DNA of 5,903 nt from Bacteroidota bacterium (lineage in GTDB: Bacteria; Bacteroidota; Bacteroidia; Sphingobacteriales; Sphingobacteriaceae): contig JANYAB010000764.1 of the NCBI GenBank assembly GCA_025355225.1, positions 1 to 5,903 on the forward strand, in the 5' to 3' direction. Position numbers and translations under genes: made by a program. This document shows positions 1-5,650 of this stretch, piece after piece (position 1 is the stretch's first letter; every line of letters starts with the position of its first letter). The notes under the pieces were generated by a model. It saw nothing but the letters and a program-made list of their open reading frames with translations, did no database searches and had not been told where the DNA came from.

Positions 1-422
1 TAATTAGAGCATTGGAAGTAGCTGAAACTACCGGAAAACCTTTCTCTTCGTATCGTAAAGCGACAATAAACCAAAGGCCTTTTCAAGTTATTAAAATTGG
101 CTTGACCTTGCCCAGGGAGATCCTATACCAGCGCATCAACCAACGCGTTGATGATATGGTAGAAAATGGTTTAGTTGAGGAGGCAAGGTCACTTTTACCT
201 TACCGGCACCTAAATGCCCTAAATACCGTTGGATATAGTGAATTATTCGATTATTTCGACGGCAAAAACGACCTTGACACTGCGATTGCGCTTATCAAGC
301 AAAACACCCGGCGATTTGCAAAAAGGCAGCTTACCTGGTTCAGGAAGGACAAAGGTATAAAATGGCTAACAGCGGATGAGCCCGATGTGGTGAATGCTAT
401 TATAAGGGAACTGACTGTATAG
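1..422 (+). CDS. miaA: tRNA dimethylallyltransferase, C-terminal part (5' end outside window)
   Basis: MiaA transfers a dimethylallyl group to N6 of adenosine 37 in tRNAs that read codons starting with U; it is a soluble cytoplasmic enzyme. The reading frame is open from base 3 and begins with IRALEV-ETTGKPFSS, the typical 'RALEV...TGKP' segment in the middle of MiaA, so the gene enters from the left and the TTG at 12 is not its start. Further family marks are the LPRE-LYQRINQRVDDMVENGL helix, NTVGYSEL (about residues 74-81 of the fragment) and RRFAKRQLTWFRK (103-115), the conserved C-terminal tRNA-binding block. About 139 residues of a usual ~300 are visible; the N-terminal P-loop half is missing only because of the window edge. 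It stops with TAG at 420-422 and converges on rfbA with a 17-bp gap that holds no clear terminator. Confidence 0.95.
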   Translation, partial: IRALEVAETTGKPFSSYRKATINQRPFQVIKIGLTLPREILYQRINQRVDDMVENGLVEEARSLLPYRHLNALNTVGYSELFDYFDGKNDLDTAIALIKQNTRRFAKRQLTWFRKDKGIKWLTADEPDVVNAIIRELTV

Positions 423-439
423 ATCCTAAACCCTGAAAC

Positions 440-1300
440 TTAGGCAAGCAAACTCTTTAAATATTTGCCGTAACCGCTTTTAATATATTTTTCTGCCAAA
501 ACACTTAACTGTTCCCCCGTAATGAAGCCGTGCCTGAAAGCAACTTCTTCAATACAACCTATTTTGGTATCCTGGCGTTTTTCTATAACTCTTACAAATT
601 CGGTAGCATCACTTAGCGAATCAAATGTACCGGTATCTAACCAGGCTGTACCCCTGTCCATTACCCCTACGTGCAATTTTTTATTTTCCAGGTACACTCT
701 GTTCACATCTGTAATCTCATATTCGCCGCGAGAGGATGGTTTAATATTCTTTGCAATATTTACTACCTCGTTATCATAAAAATACAATCCTGGTACTGCA
801 TATTGAGATTTAGGCTTTAGTGGCTTTTCCTCGATAGATAGCGCGGTAAATTCGCTGTCAAATTCAACCACTCCGTATCTTTCCGGGTCCGAGACTTTGT
901 AAGCAAATATCGCGGCGCCATCCACATCGTTAAACCCTTTTATTAATTCCCCGAAACCTGTTCCATGAAATATATTATCGCCGAGTATCAACGCCACCTT
1001 ATCGCTCCCTACAAATGCTTCGCCGATTACAAATGCCTGTGCTAAACCATTAGGTGTTTCCTGAATGGCGTATTCAAAATGACAGCCCAGTTCATGGCCG
1101 TCCCCAAGCAGTCGCCTAAAGCCATCGCTATCCTCGGGTGTGGTAATAATCAGTATTTCACGAATATCAGCCATCATCAATACCGATAGTGGGTAATAGA
1201 TCATCGGTTTATCATAAATAGGCATCAGTTGCTTACTGATTGCTTTGGTGATAGGGAAAAGCCTGGTGCCAGAGCCGCCGGCTAAAATTATACCTTTCAT
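440..1300 (-). CDS. rfbA: Glucose-1-phosphate thymidylyltransferase
   Basis: RfbA (RmlA) joins glucose-1-phosphate and dTTP to give dTDP-glucose and pyrophosphate, the first step of dTDP-L-rhamnose synthesis in the cytoplasm. At 286 residues it has the usual family length. Visible motifs in order: the nucleotide-binding loop LAGGSGTRL (residues 6-14) right after the start, KQLMPIYDKPMIYYPLS (23-39), the metal-binding LGDNIFHG (106-113, Asp108), SIEEKP (155-160), the substrate loop GEYEITD (192-198) and WLDTGT (220-225, Asp222 as second metal ligand). The ATG at 1300 is supported because the glycine-rich loop follows at once, as in the family. It is the last gene of the minus-strand sugar operon, starting 5 bp after the rfbD stop, so the two are almost certainly co-transcribed. 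In this family dTDP-rhamnose commonly inhibits the enzyme. Confidence 0.97.
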   Translation of the reverse strand: MKGIILAGGSGTRLFPITKAISKQLMPIYDKPMIYYPLSVLMMADIREILIITTPEDSDGFRRLLGDGHELGCHFEYAIQETPNGLAQAFVIGEAFVGSDKVALILGDNIFHGTGFGELIKGFNDVDGAAIFAYKVSDPERYGVVEFDSEFTALSIEEKPLKPKSQYAVPGLYFYDNEVVNIAKNIKPSSRGEYEITDVNRVYLENKKLHVGVMDRGTAWLDTGTFDSLSDATEFVRVIEKRQDTKIGCIEEVAFRHGFITGEQLSVLAEKYIKSGYGKYLKSLLA

Positions 1301-1305
1301 AGTAT

Positions 1306-2169
1306 TTAAGATTCAAGTGAGAGATTATGGACACAAGTTATCAAACTATCCCTCCAGTAAGGAATCTCAAGACTGAATACTTGCTTTATTTTACTTTTGT
1401 CCATCACAGAATAAGCCGGCCGCTTTGCAGGGGTTGGATATTCTGATGTTTTAATGGGCCATATTTTTACCTTCGTTTCAGCAATATCGAAGATCGCTTT
1501 TGCAAAATCATACCACGAAGCTATACCTTCATTGCTATAGTGATAAGTACCATAAGCCGTAGTTTTACTAAAGATAATATTCAAAATACATTCGGCAAGA
1601 TCAATACCATAAGTTGGCGTACCTGTTTGATCGAAAATTATTTTTAGTTCTTCCCTTTCCGCACCTAATTTTAGCATGGTTTTAACAAAGTTATTGCCAT
1701 ATTCAGAATATAACCAACCTGTGCGCAAAATATAGTATTCTGTTAACTTGTCAACTATCGCCATTTCGCCTTCCAGTTTGGTTAAACCATACATATTTAA
1801 CGGCCCGGTCTCATCAATCTCAGTTAACGGAACAGGCTTATCTCCCTTAAAAACAAAATCAGTTGACACATGAATAAGAACCGCTCCGTATTCTGCACAG
1901 AGAGTGCCTATATTTTCAACTCCTGTCTTGTTGATATTACGGGCAATAGTTACACTTTCTTCAGCTTTATCAACGGCAGTATAGGCAGCACAGTTGATGC
2001 ACCAGCGGGGCTTATAGGCATCAAAAATTAGCTTTAGCGAACCTTTGTTTAAAATGTCTGCCTCATTTTCAGCCGGAAAAAAAATTGAAGTTATTCCCTT
2101 GGTTTGGGCGATTTTTTTCAAGCATTGCCCCAATTGCCCTGATGCTCCAAAAACTACAATATTTTCCAT
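1306..2169 (-). CDS. rfbD: dTDP-4-dehydrorhamnose reductase
   Basis: RfbD (RmlD) reduces dTDP-4-keto-L-rhamnose with NAD(P)H to dTDP-L-rhamnose, the final pathway step. It is an SDR-family Rossmann protein of 287 residues, normal for the family. Counting from the ATG at 2169: FGASGQLGQ (7-15) is the dinucleotide-binding GxxGxxG, CAAYTAVDKAEE lies at 60-71, VSTDFVF at 101-107 supplies the catalytic Thr, and YGLTK at 127-131 gives the catalytic Tyr and Lys. LRTGWLYS, GTPTYGIDLAE and KRPAYSVMD follow further on. The frame stays open to a TTG at 2202, which would add 11 residues and overlap the rfbC stop. I prefer the ATG at 2169 because the Rossmann strand starts directly after it and the added residues do not look like RmlD. 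This leaves 22 bp between the rfbC stop and the start. Confidence 0.95.
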   Translation of the reverse strand: MENIVVFGASGQLGQCLKKIAQTKGITSIFFPAENEADILNKGSLKLIFDAYKPRWCINCAAYTAVDKAEESVTIARNINKTGVENIGTLCAEYGAVLIHVSTDFVFKGDKPVPLTEIDETGPLNMYGLTKLEGEMAIVDKLTEYYILRTGWLYSEYGNNFVKTMLKLGAEREELKIIFDQTGTPTYGIDLAECILNIIFSKTTAYGTYHYSNEGIASWYDFAKAIFDIAETKVKIWPIKTSEYPTPAKRPAYSVMDKSKIKQVFSLEIPYWRDSLITCVHNLSLES

Positions 2170-2191
2170 TTGCTTCGATAAAATAGTATAT

Positions 2192-2746
2192 CTAAAATCC
2201 AAGATCGGTTAACCCATCCAGGTTTGGCAATTCAATATCCTTAGCCGATACGATGAGCTGATCATGGGGCAGCAACCAATCTATTGCCAAAGTTGGATCT
2301 GCATAGTGCAAACCACTTTCGGCAGTTTTATCATAATAATTATCACACTTATACTGAAATATAGCGTCGTCACTCAAAACCACAAAACCATGAGCGAAGC
2401 CTCTCGGAATAAATAATTGCAAATTATTGCTCTCAGAGATCCGCATGCCAAAATATTTTCCAAAGGTTTTGGAATTGGCTCTCAAATCAACTGCTACGTC
2501 CAGCACTTCTCCCTTTATCACACTCACCAATTTAGCCTGCGATGACGCTCCTTTTTGAAAATGAAGGCCACGAAGTACCCCTTTTGTTGAGTACGATTGG
2601 TTGTCCTGAACAAATAGGATGTCATTCCCTGTAAGATCGTTAAATTTCTTTTGATTATAACTTTCGAAAAAATACCCGCGTTCGTCACTAAAGACGGTGG
2701 GCTTAACTATCATACAGCCCTCAAGGGGCGTTGATTCAACATTCAT
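2192..2746 (-). CDS. rfbC: dTDP-4-dehydrorhamnose 3,5-epimerase
   Basis: RfbC (RmlC) epimerises C3 and C5 of dTDP-4-keto-6-deoxyglucose to give the 4-keto-L-rhamnose form that RfbD reduces. It is a small cupin, and 184 residues is the usual size. The start region TPLEGCMIVKPTVFSDERGYF-ES is the standard RmlC N-terminus. LRGLHFQ (58-64) contains the catalytic His62. FIPRGFAHGF (112-121) carries the conserved cupin His119. FQYKCDNYY (130-138) has the catalytic Tyr132, and Asp170 sits where the family's third active-site residue is expected. All key residues are present, so the enzyme should be active. It lies between fcl (61-bp spacer containing TTCGAAA repeats) and rfbD. The dehydratase RfbB that makes its substrate is not in this window. 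Confidence 0.97.
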   Translation of the reverse strand: MNVESTPLEGCMIVKPTVFSDERGYFFESYNQKKFNDLTGNDILFVQDNQSYSTKGVLRGLHFQKGASSQAKLVSVIKGEVLDVAVDLRANSKTFGKYFGMRISESNNLQLFIPRGFAHGFVVLSDDAIFQYKCDNYYDKTAESGLHYADPTLAIDWLLPHDQLIVSAKDIELPNLDGLTDLGF

Positions 2747-2762
2747 AAATTTATTTTTTTAT

Positions 2763-2804
2763 TTCGAAATTCGAAATTACTGGGTTAGTTTAAAATCCGA
2801 AATT
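2763..2804. repeat. TTCGAAA heptamer duplicate with degenerate extension
   Basis: Two perfect adjacent copies of TTCGAAA (2763-2769 and 2770-2776) lie in the fcl-rfbC spacer, with a related TCCGAAATTAA stretch at 2796-2806. TTCGAA is itself palindromic. The array is 16 bp upstream of the rfbC start codon on the minus strand, next to an AT-only stretch at 2747-2763. Confidence 0.6.
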
Positions 2805-2807
2805 AAC

Positions 2808-3737
2808 TCAGGCTTTATGAGCTAAAAAATCCTGGTAGGCTAACTCTATTCCTTCTTTAAGTTCAATTTTATGTTTCCACCCTTTGCTATGCAGTTTGGA
2901 AACATCCATCAGCTTCCGCGGAGTACCGTCGGGCTTCGAAGCATCAAATTTAATTTCTCCTCCGAAACCGATAATACCTTTTACTAAGGTAGCCAGGTCT
3001 TTAATAGTGATATCTTCGCCGGTACCTATATTAACCAATCCTTCTTCATTATAATTTTGCATTAAATAAAAACAAGCTTCCGCAAGGTCGTCAGCGAATA
3101 AAAATTCACGTTTGGGTAACCCGGTTCCCCAAATAGTTACATCAGGTAAGCCTTGTTCTTTAGCCTCGTGAAAGCGGCGTATCAACGCCGGTAATACGTG
3201 CGAATTCTCCGGGTGATAGTTATCATTATAGCCATAAAGGTTTGTTGGCATCACAGATATGAAATTACATCCGTATTGTGCGCGATAGGCATCGCACATT
3301 TTGATGCCCGCGATCTTAGCAATGGCATAAGGCTCGTTGGTTGGTTCCAGCAAACCGGTAAGCAGGTACTCCTCTTTTAATGGCTGTGGGGCCAGCTTTG
3401 GATAAATACAGCTTGACCCAAGGAACATCAGCTTTTTTACCCCATTTAAATACGATGAATGGATGATATTGTTCTGTATCTGCAGGTTATCATACAAAAA
3501 TTCAGCACGGTAGGTGTTATTGGCTACAATTCCGCCTACTTTGGCTGCTGCCAAAAATACGTAGTCAGGTTTTTCCTCCTCAAAAAATTGGGCAACATCG
3601 TTTTGATTTCGCAAATCAAGCTCCGACGAAATACGGGTAACAAAGTTAGTATATCCTTCTTTCTCAAGTTTACGCCTGATAGCCGAACCCACCATGCCGC
3701 GATGACCGGCAATATATATTTTCGCGTTTTTTTCCAT
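2808..3737 (-). CDS. fcl: GDP-L-fucose synthase
   Basis: Fcl (WcaG, GDP-4-keto-6-deoxymannose 3,5-epimerase/4-reductase) converts the product of Gmd to GDP-L-fucose using NADPH, in the cytoplasm. It is an extended SDR protein of 309 residues, typical of the family. Motifs: GHRGMVG (11-17) for NADP binding, FLAAAKVGGI (61-70), SSCIYP (108-113) with Ser108 and Cys110, YAIAK (137-141) with catalytic Tyr137 and Lys141, and SHVLPALIRRFHEA with His180. These match the Ser107/Cys109/Tyr136/Lys140/His179 set of the E. coli enzyme shifted by one. The ATG at 3737 places the Rossmann motif correctly. It heads the operon and is followed by rfbC after 61 bp. The usual partner gmd is not next to it; a 104-bp repeat-rich spacer and the DUF3467 gene lie upstream instead. 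Confidence 0.97.
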   Translation of the reverse strand: MEKNAKIYIAGHRGMVGSAIRRKLEKEGYTNFVTRISSELDLRNQNDVAQFFEEEKPDYVFLAAAKVGGIVANNTYRAEFLYDNLQIQNNIIHSSYLNGVKKLMFLGSSCIYPKLAPQPLKEEYLLTGLLEPTNEPYAIAKIAGIKMCDAYRAQYGCNFISVMPTNLYGYNDNYHPENSHVLPALIRRFHEAKEQGLPDVTIWGTGLPKREFLFADDLAEACFYLMQNYNEEGLVNIGTGEDITIKDLATLVKGIIGFGGEIKFDASKPDGTPRKLMDVSKLHSKGWKHKIELKEGIELAYQDFLAHKA

Positions 3738-3743
3738 GTGCCT

Positions 3744-3778
3744 TAAATTCTAAACCCTAAATTCTAAATTCTAAATTC
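3744..3778. repeat. Heptanucleotide tandem array (TAAATTC)5
   Basis: Five consecutive 7-bp units: four are exactly TAAATTC (3744-3750, 3758-3764, 3765-3771, 3772-3778) and the second is TAAACCC (3751-3757). The array ends 6 bp before the fcl start codon, so it would lie in the 5' leader or intercistronic region of fcl. Slippage could change the leader length in 7-nt steps. Seen directly in the sequence; function unknown. Confidence 0.9.
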
Positions 3779-3803
3779 TACCAGTTTAGGTGGTTGATGC
3801 AAT

Positions 3804-3838
3804 TTCTTGATTCCTGAATCTTAATTCTTGATTCTATT
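3804..3838. repeat. Degenerate heptanucleotide array (TTCTTGA-type)
   Basis: Five 7-bp units in register: TTCTTGA, TTCCTGA, ATCTTAA, TTCTTGA and TTCTATT. The array starts 3 bp after the DUF3467 stop (reading the minus strand) and is separated from the TAAATTC array by 25 bp of ordinary sequence. The unit differs from that of its neighbour, but the 7-nt period is the same. Confidence 0.7.
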
Positions 3839-3841
3839 CTC

Positions 3842-4153
3842 TTAGGCCTGGCCCATAGTGCCCCCAAAATTCATCGGAAAACCGGAAGTCTCCGGCTGAA
3901 TTTTTATCCGTCCGTTTATGGCTTCAAATTTCTCAATATTGTCTCCTAATGCCGTTAATAGGCGTTTAGCATGCTCAGGGGTCAAAATAATCCGCGATTT
4001 CACTTTTGCCTTCGGCACGCCTGGCATCACCCGGATAAAGTCGAGCACGAACTCTGAATTGGAGTGTGTTATAATTGCCAGGTTTGAATAAATGCCTTCT
4101 GCAATTTCTTCAGAAAGTTCAATATTCAGCTGATTTTCATTTTGTTCTTCCAT
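3842..4153 (-). CDS. DUF3467 domain-containing protein
   Basis: A 103-residue acidic protein of unknown function that I recognise as the Bacteroidota DUF3467 family. Features seen: an acidic start rich in Glu and Asn (1-20), the core GIYSNLAIITHSNSEFVLDF (20-39), a RVMPGVPKAKVKSRIILTPEHAKRLL segment (41-66), and a C-terminal tail with FPMNFGG-MGQA (92-103), a hallmark of the Bacteroidota members as I remember them. There is no signal peptide or membrane segment, so it is probably cytoplasmic. In many Bacteroidota the gene lies just downstream of rpoC (recollection, not checked). Here only a nine-codon acidic open tail is found upstream. The ATG at 4153 sits 11 bp after a strong hairpin. The stop is only a few bases from a 7-nt repeat array and 104 bp upstream of fcl. 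Confidence 0.85.
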   Translation of the reverse strand: MEEQNENQLNIELSEEIAEGIYSNLAIITHSNSEFVLDFIRVMPGVPKAKVKSRIILTPEHAKRLLTALGDNIEKFEAINGRIKIQPETSGFPMNFGGTMGQA

Positions 4154-4164
4154 ACGCTAAAATA

Positions 4165-4196
4165 GTAAAGCCTTCCATTTTCATAGAAGGCTTTAC
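4165..4196 (-). terminator. Strong hairpin between the rpoC-like tail and DUF3467
   Basis: A perfect 11-bp inverted repeat (GTAAAGCCTTC at 4165-4175 and its complement at 4186-4196) encloses a 10-nt loop. On the minus strand it lies 21 bp after the stop of the putative rpoC tail and 11 bp before the DUF3467 ATG, followed by TATTTTAG rather than a clean U-run. On the plus strand it is followed by A-rich sequence. It could be a leaky terminator, an attenuator or an mRNA-processing or stability hairpin in the DUF3467 leader. The structure is certain from sequence; its role is not. Confidence 0.5.
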
Positions 4197-4217
4197 AAAA
4201 ATATTTAAAAAATTTGA

Positions 4218-4247
4218 TTATGCTTCAACTTCTTCAGTTTTGGCGTA
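4218..4247 (-). pseudogene. rpoC: Possible last codons of rpoC, truncated
   Basis: On the minus strand the codons read YAKTEEVEA followed by TAA at 4220-4218. An acidic tail like this would suit the end of RpoC, and rpoC is the gene I expect upstream of DUF3467 in Bacteroidota. The same frame is closed by a TAA at 4250-4248, so nothing of the rest of rpoC is present; the next 250 bp are unlike it in any frame. This is an inference from context and nine residues only. It could be chance open sequence. Confidence 0.3.
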
Positions 4248-4497
4248 TTATTCCTTCCGCTTTTAGACCGGAAATTGCGGAATACCCGGAATAATTATTT
4301 ACTGTGTTCGTAGTGGTGTGACAGGGTTTGACAGAAATTCTTTTAAATCGTCTTTGCAGCTTTCTCTCCCCGCGACATTGCGGAGTACAGCCTGTCCCGA
4401 ATTTACTTCGGGAAAGCAATCTCTGGACTATGCAGAGCGGTTATGCTTAGTTTGAGAACCACAAGCGGGGACGCTTGCGGGAGCGGAGGGCAGGCAG
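4247..4497. repeat. Non-coding hairpin-rich segment between two truncated genes
   Basis: About 250 bp with no convincing gene on either strand. It holds an imperfect stem (ATTATTCC plus TTCCGC at 4247-4260 against GCGGAA plus GGAATAAT at 4277-4295, with a 5-nt bulge), CCGC/GCGG at 4370-4383, TCCCGAA/TTCGGGA at 4395-4413, CTCTG/CAGAG at 4421-4437 and CAAGCG/CGCTTG at 4462-4477. The outer bases CCTTCCGC (4253-4260) and GCGGAGGG (4483-4490) are inverted with one mismatch, as weak terminal repeats would be. The texture resembles dispersed intergenic repeats I associate with Sphingobacteriaceae genomes. No transposase is visible. It could be a small repeat element, a recombination scar or an assembly join. 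Confidence 0.45.
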
Positions 4498-4821
4498 ATG
4501 ATCGGTTATTATCCTATCGAGTCCTCTTTGCAGAAGGTGGAGGATGATATTATGAAAGGAAAATCATTACATGAAAGTTTGCAGCAATTCAGTATTTATC
4601 CCCGTAAAATGATCCAGTTGGTTAAGGTAGGCGAAGAAACCAACCAGATGGATTATTTCTTTGCGAAAATCTCCGAACAATATATTGAAGAAGTAGAATA
4701 TAAAACATCCACCCTAAGCAGCATGATGGAACCGCTTATTATCATCTTCCTGGGCTTAATAGTTGGGGTAATCCTCATCGCTATGTATCTGCCTTTATTT
4801 CAGATGAGTAATAGTTTTTAG
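4498..4821 (+). pseudogene. Type II secretion/type IV pilus inner-membrane protein GspF/PilC, C-terminal fragment
   Basis: GspF/PilC proteins sit in the inner membrane as the platform for pseudopilus or pilus assembly and normally have about 350-400 residues with two T2SSF domains. Only 107 residues are here, matching the end of the second domain: YYPIESSLQKVEDDI-KGKSLHESL (5-28), the conserved IYPRKMIQLVKVGEETNQMD (33-52), QYIEEVEYKTSTLSSMMEPL (61-80) and a final transmembrane helix at about 79-101 ending in YLPLFQMSN. The frame upstream is open only back to a TGA at 4453-4455, and its 14 codons (EPQAGTLAGAEGRQ) do not look like GspF. The ATG at 4498 therefore marks where the homology starts rather than a proven start. 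The 5' two-thirds is missing, and the break coincides with the hairpin-rich segment. I expect a remnant without function, unless the contig is misjoined. Confidence 0.85.
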
Positions 4822-4940
4822 TAAAATAGCGACCGCTAACCGTCCACTTTGTCCATAGCAATAGATAAATACATGGACTATCGACCATCCATAGTCTCCT
4901 ATCTCCAATCCTGTTCACGTTCACCGTACCTACCCCGAAA
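4822..4940. repeat. Spacer with degenerate 7-nt periodic and inverted short repeats
   Basis: No gene is seen between the gspF fragment and the lipoprotein gene. The 4877-4911 part divides into heptads ACTATCG, ACCATCC, ATAGTCT, CCTATCT and CCAATCC that all carry TC at positions 5-6. GTCCAT (4851-4856) pairs with ATGGAC (4873-4878), and GACTAT (4876-4881) with ATAGTC (4891-4896). GTTCAC is repeated twice at 4913-4924. A weak hairpin here could end transcription from the convergent genes on either side, but there is no classic U-tract. Confidence 0.45.
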
Positions 4941-5603
4941 CTACTTTGAACTAACGATTCCATTAATTCCCTCATTATAAAATTTTATTAAGGATGTATA
5001 ATCGTCGCCATCTAAAAAATCACCTTTTTTTGTGATATATTTTATCTGGTGAAAATTATTATTGATAATTTGATAAAAGTCGGCGTTTATTATAAACGAA
5101 TCGTAATGATCATCAAAATAGGGGCGGTAAATACTAAAGATTTTTTCTTTACTTATAAAAAATATTCCAGCATAACTGAACAGATAATTTTTTTTTGACT
5201 TTTGGTCGACAAGGAACTTTTTCGTTATCGTATCATAAGCGTATAAGTAACCTCTGTTGCCGGTTGATAAATTCAAATATGTAGTGAAATAGATTATGTT
5301 ATTAACTTTTAAGTAAAATGTTTTACTAATAACGCCCTTATTGACTGTATAAATACCTTTATAAACGTTTTGGTAACTATTTACAGCTTTTTTGGGGAAA
5401 ACAGCAACCAGATTGTCAATAATTAATCGAAGACTATCGCCTTTATTCACCAGAAAGTTTTGTTTGGAAGAATCCAAGTTAGATTCACCAGTTGTTGCCA
5501 TTTTCTTTTGTTGATCATTTGATTGATTACTACACGAAATTAAACCACTAATGATAATAATGTAAAATGCAACATTTATAATATTTTTTATTCCAAAATT
5601 CAT
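4941..5603 (-). CDS. Putative lipoprotein of unknown function
   Basis: A 220-residue protein I do not recognise. The N-terminus (MNFGIKNIIN, then a hydrophobic stretch VAFYIIIISGL) ends in a lipobox LISC with Cys24 followed by SNQSND, so export, lipidation and anchoring in a membrane are likely. Residues 25-55 are a polar Ser/Asn/Gln/Lys linker. The rest is rich in Tyr, Phe, Ile, Asn and Lys, with alternating patterns such as GIYTVNKGVISKTFYLKVNNIIYFTTYLN that suggest beta strands. No second membrane segment, catalytic motif or known domain is evident. Base composition is clearly more AT-rich than in the sugar operon, with Ile mostly ATA/ATT and Asn AAT, which suits a fast-evolving or acquired gene. 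It stands alone: a 119-bp repeat-like spacer separates it from the gspF fragment and 185 bp from the next gene. The ATG at 5603 fits the signal peptide well. Confidence 0.75.
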   Translation of the reverse strand: MNFGIKNIINVAFYIIIISGLISCSNQSNDQQKKMATTGESNLDSSKQNFLVNKGDSLRLIIDNLVAVFPKKAVNSYQNVYKGIYTVNKGVISKTFYLKVNNIIYFTTYLNLSTGNRGYLYAYDTITKKFLVDQKSKKNYLFSYAGIFFISKEKIFSIYRPYFDDHYDSFIINADFYQIINNNFHQIKYITKKGDFLDGDDYTSLIKFYNEGINGIVSSK

Positions 5604-5650
5604 AACTATATTTATTATTGGGAAAATGAATTCCTTGCCAAAGGTTTTAA

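Noticed and set aside
420..445. Terminator between convergent miaA and rfbA
   Set aside because: Only a 5-bp CCTAA/TTAGG pair with a 10-nt loop is present, overlapping the rfbA stop and without a T-run; too weak to call.
522..779. Plus-strand 85-residue ORF inside rfbA
   Set aside because: It is antisense to a clear RfbA coding region and has no protein-like features of its own.
3198..3746. Plus-strand ORFs opposite fcl (3198-3380 and 3459-3746)
   Set aside because: Both are shadows of the fully motif-supported Fcl gene on the other strand.
3744..3838. CRISPR array
   Set aside because: The units are 7 bp, directly abutting and without spacers, so this is a simple tandem repeat.
4075..4266. 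Plus-strand ORF crossing the DUF3467 start and the hairpin
   Set aside because: It runs antisense to DUF3467 and through the 11-bp inverted repeat; no recognisable product.
4234..4419. Minus-strand 61-residue ORF within the junction segment
   Set aside because: It is Cys/Arg/Lys-rich with no family resemblance and spans the hairpin stems; it looks like open frame by chance in non-coding DNA.
4300..4497. tRNA, tmRNA or group II intron in the junction segment
   Set aside because: No cloverleaf, no CCA end, no T-loop GTTCGA-type sequence in the right setting and no domain V-like hairpin could be found by eye.
4781..4975. Minus-strand ORF overlapping the ends of the gspF fragment and the lipoprotein gene
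   Set aside because: It overlaps two better supported genes and translates the repeat-like spacer; composition is not protein-like.
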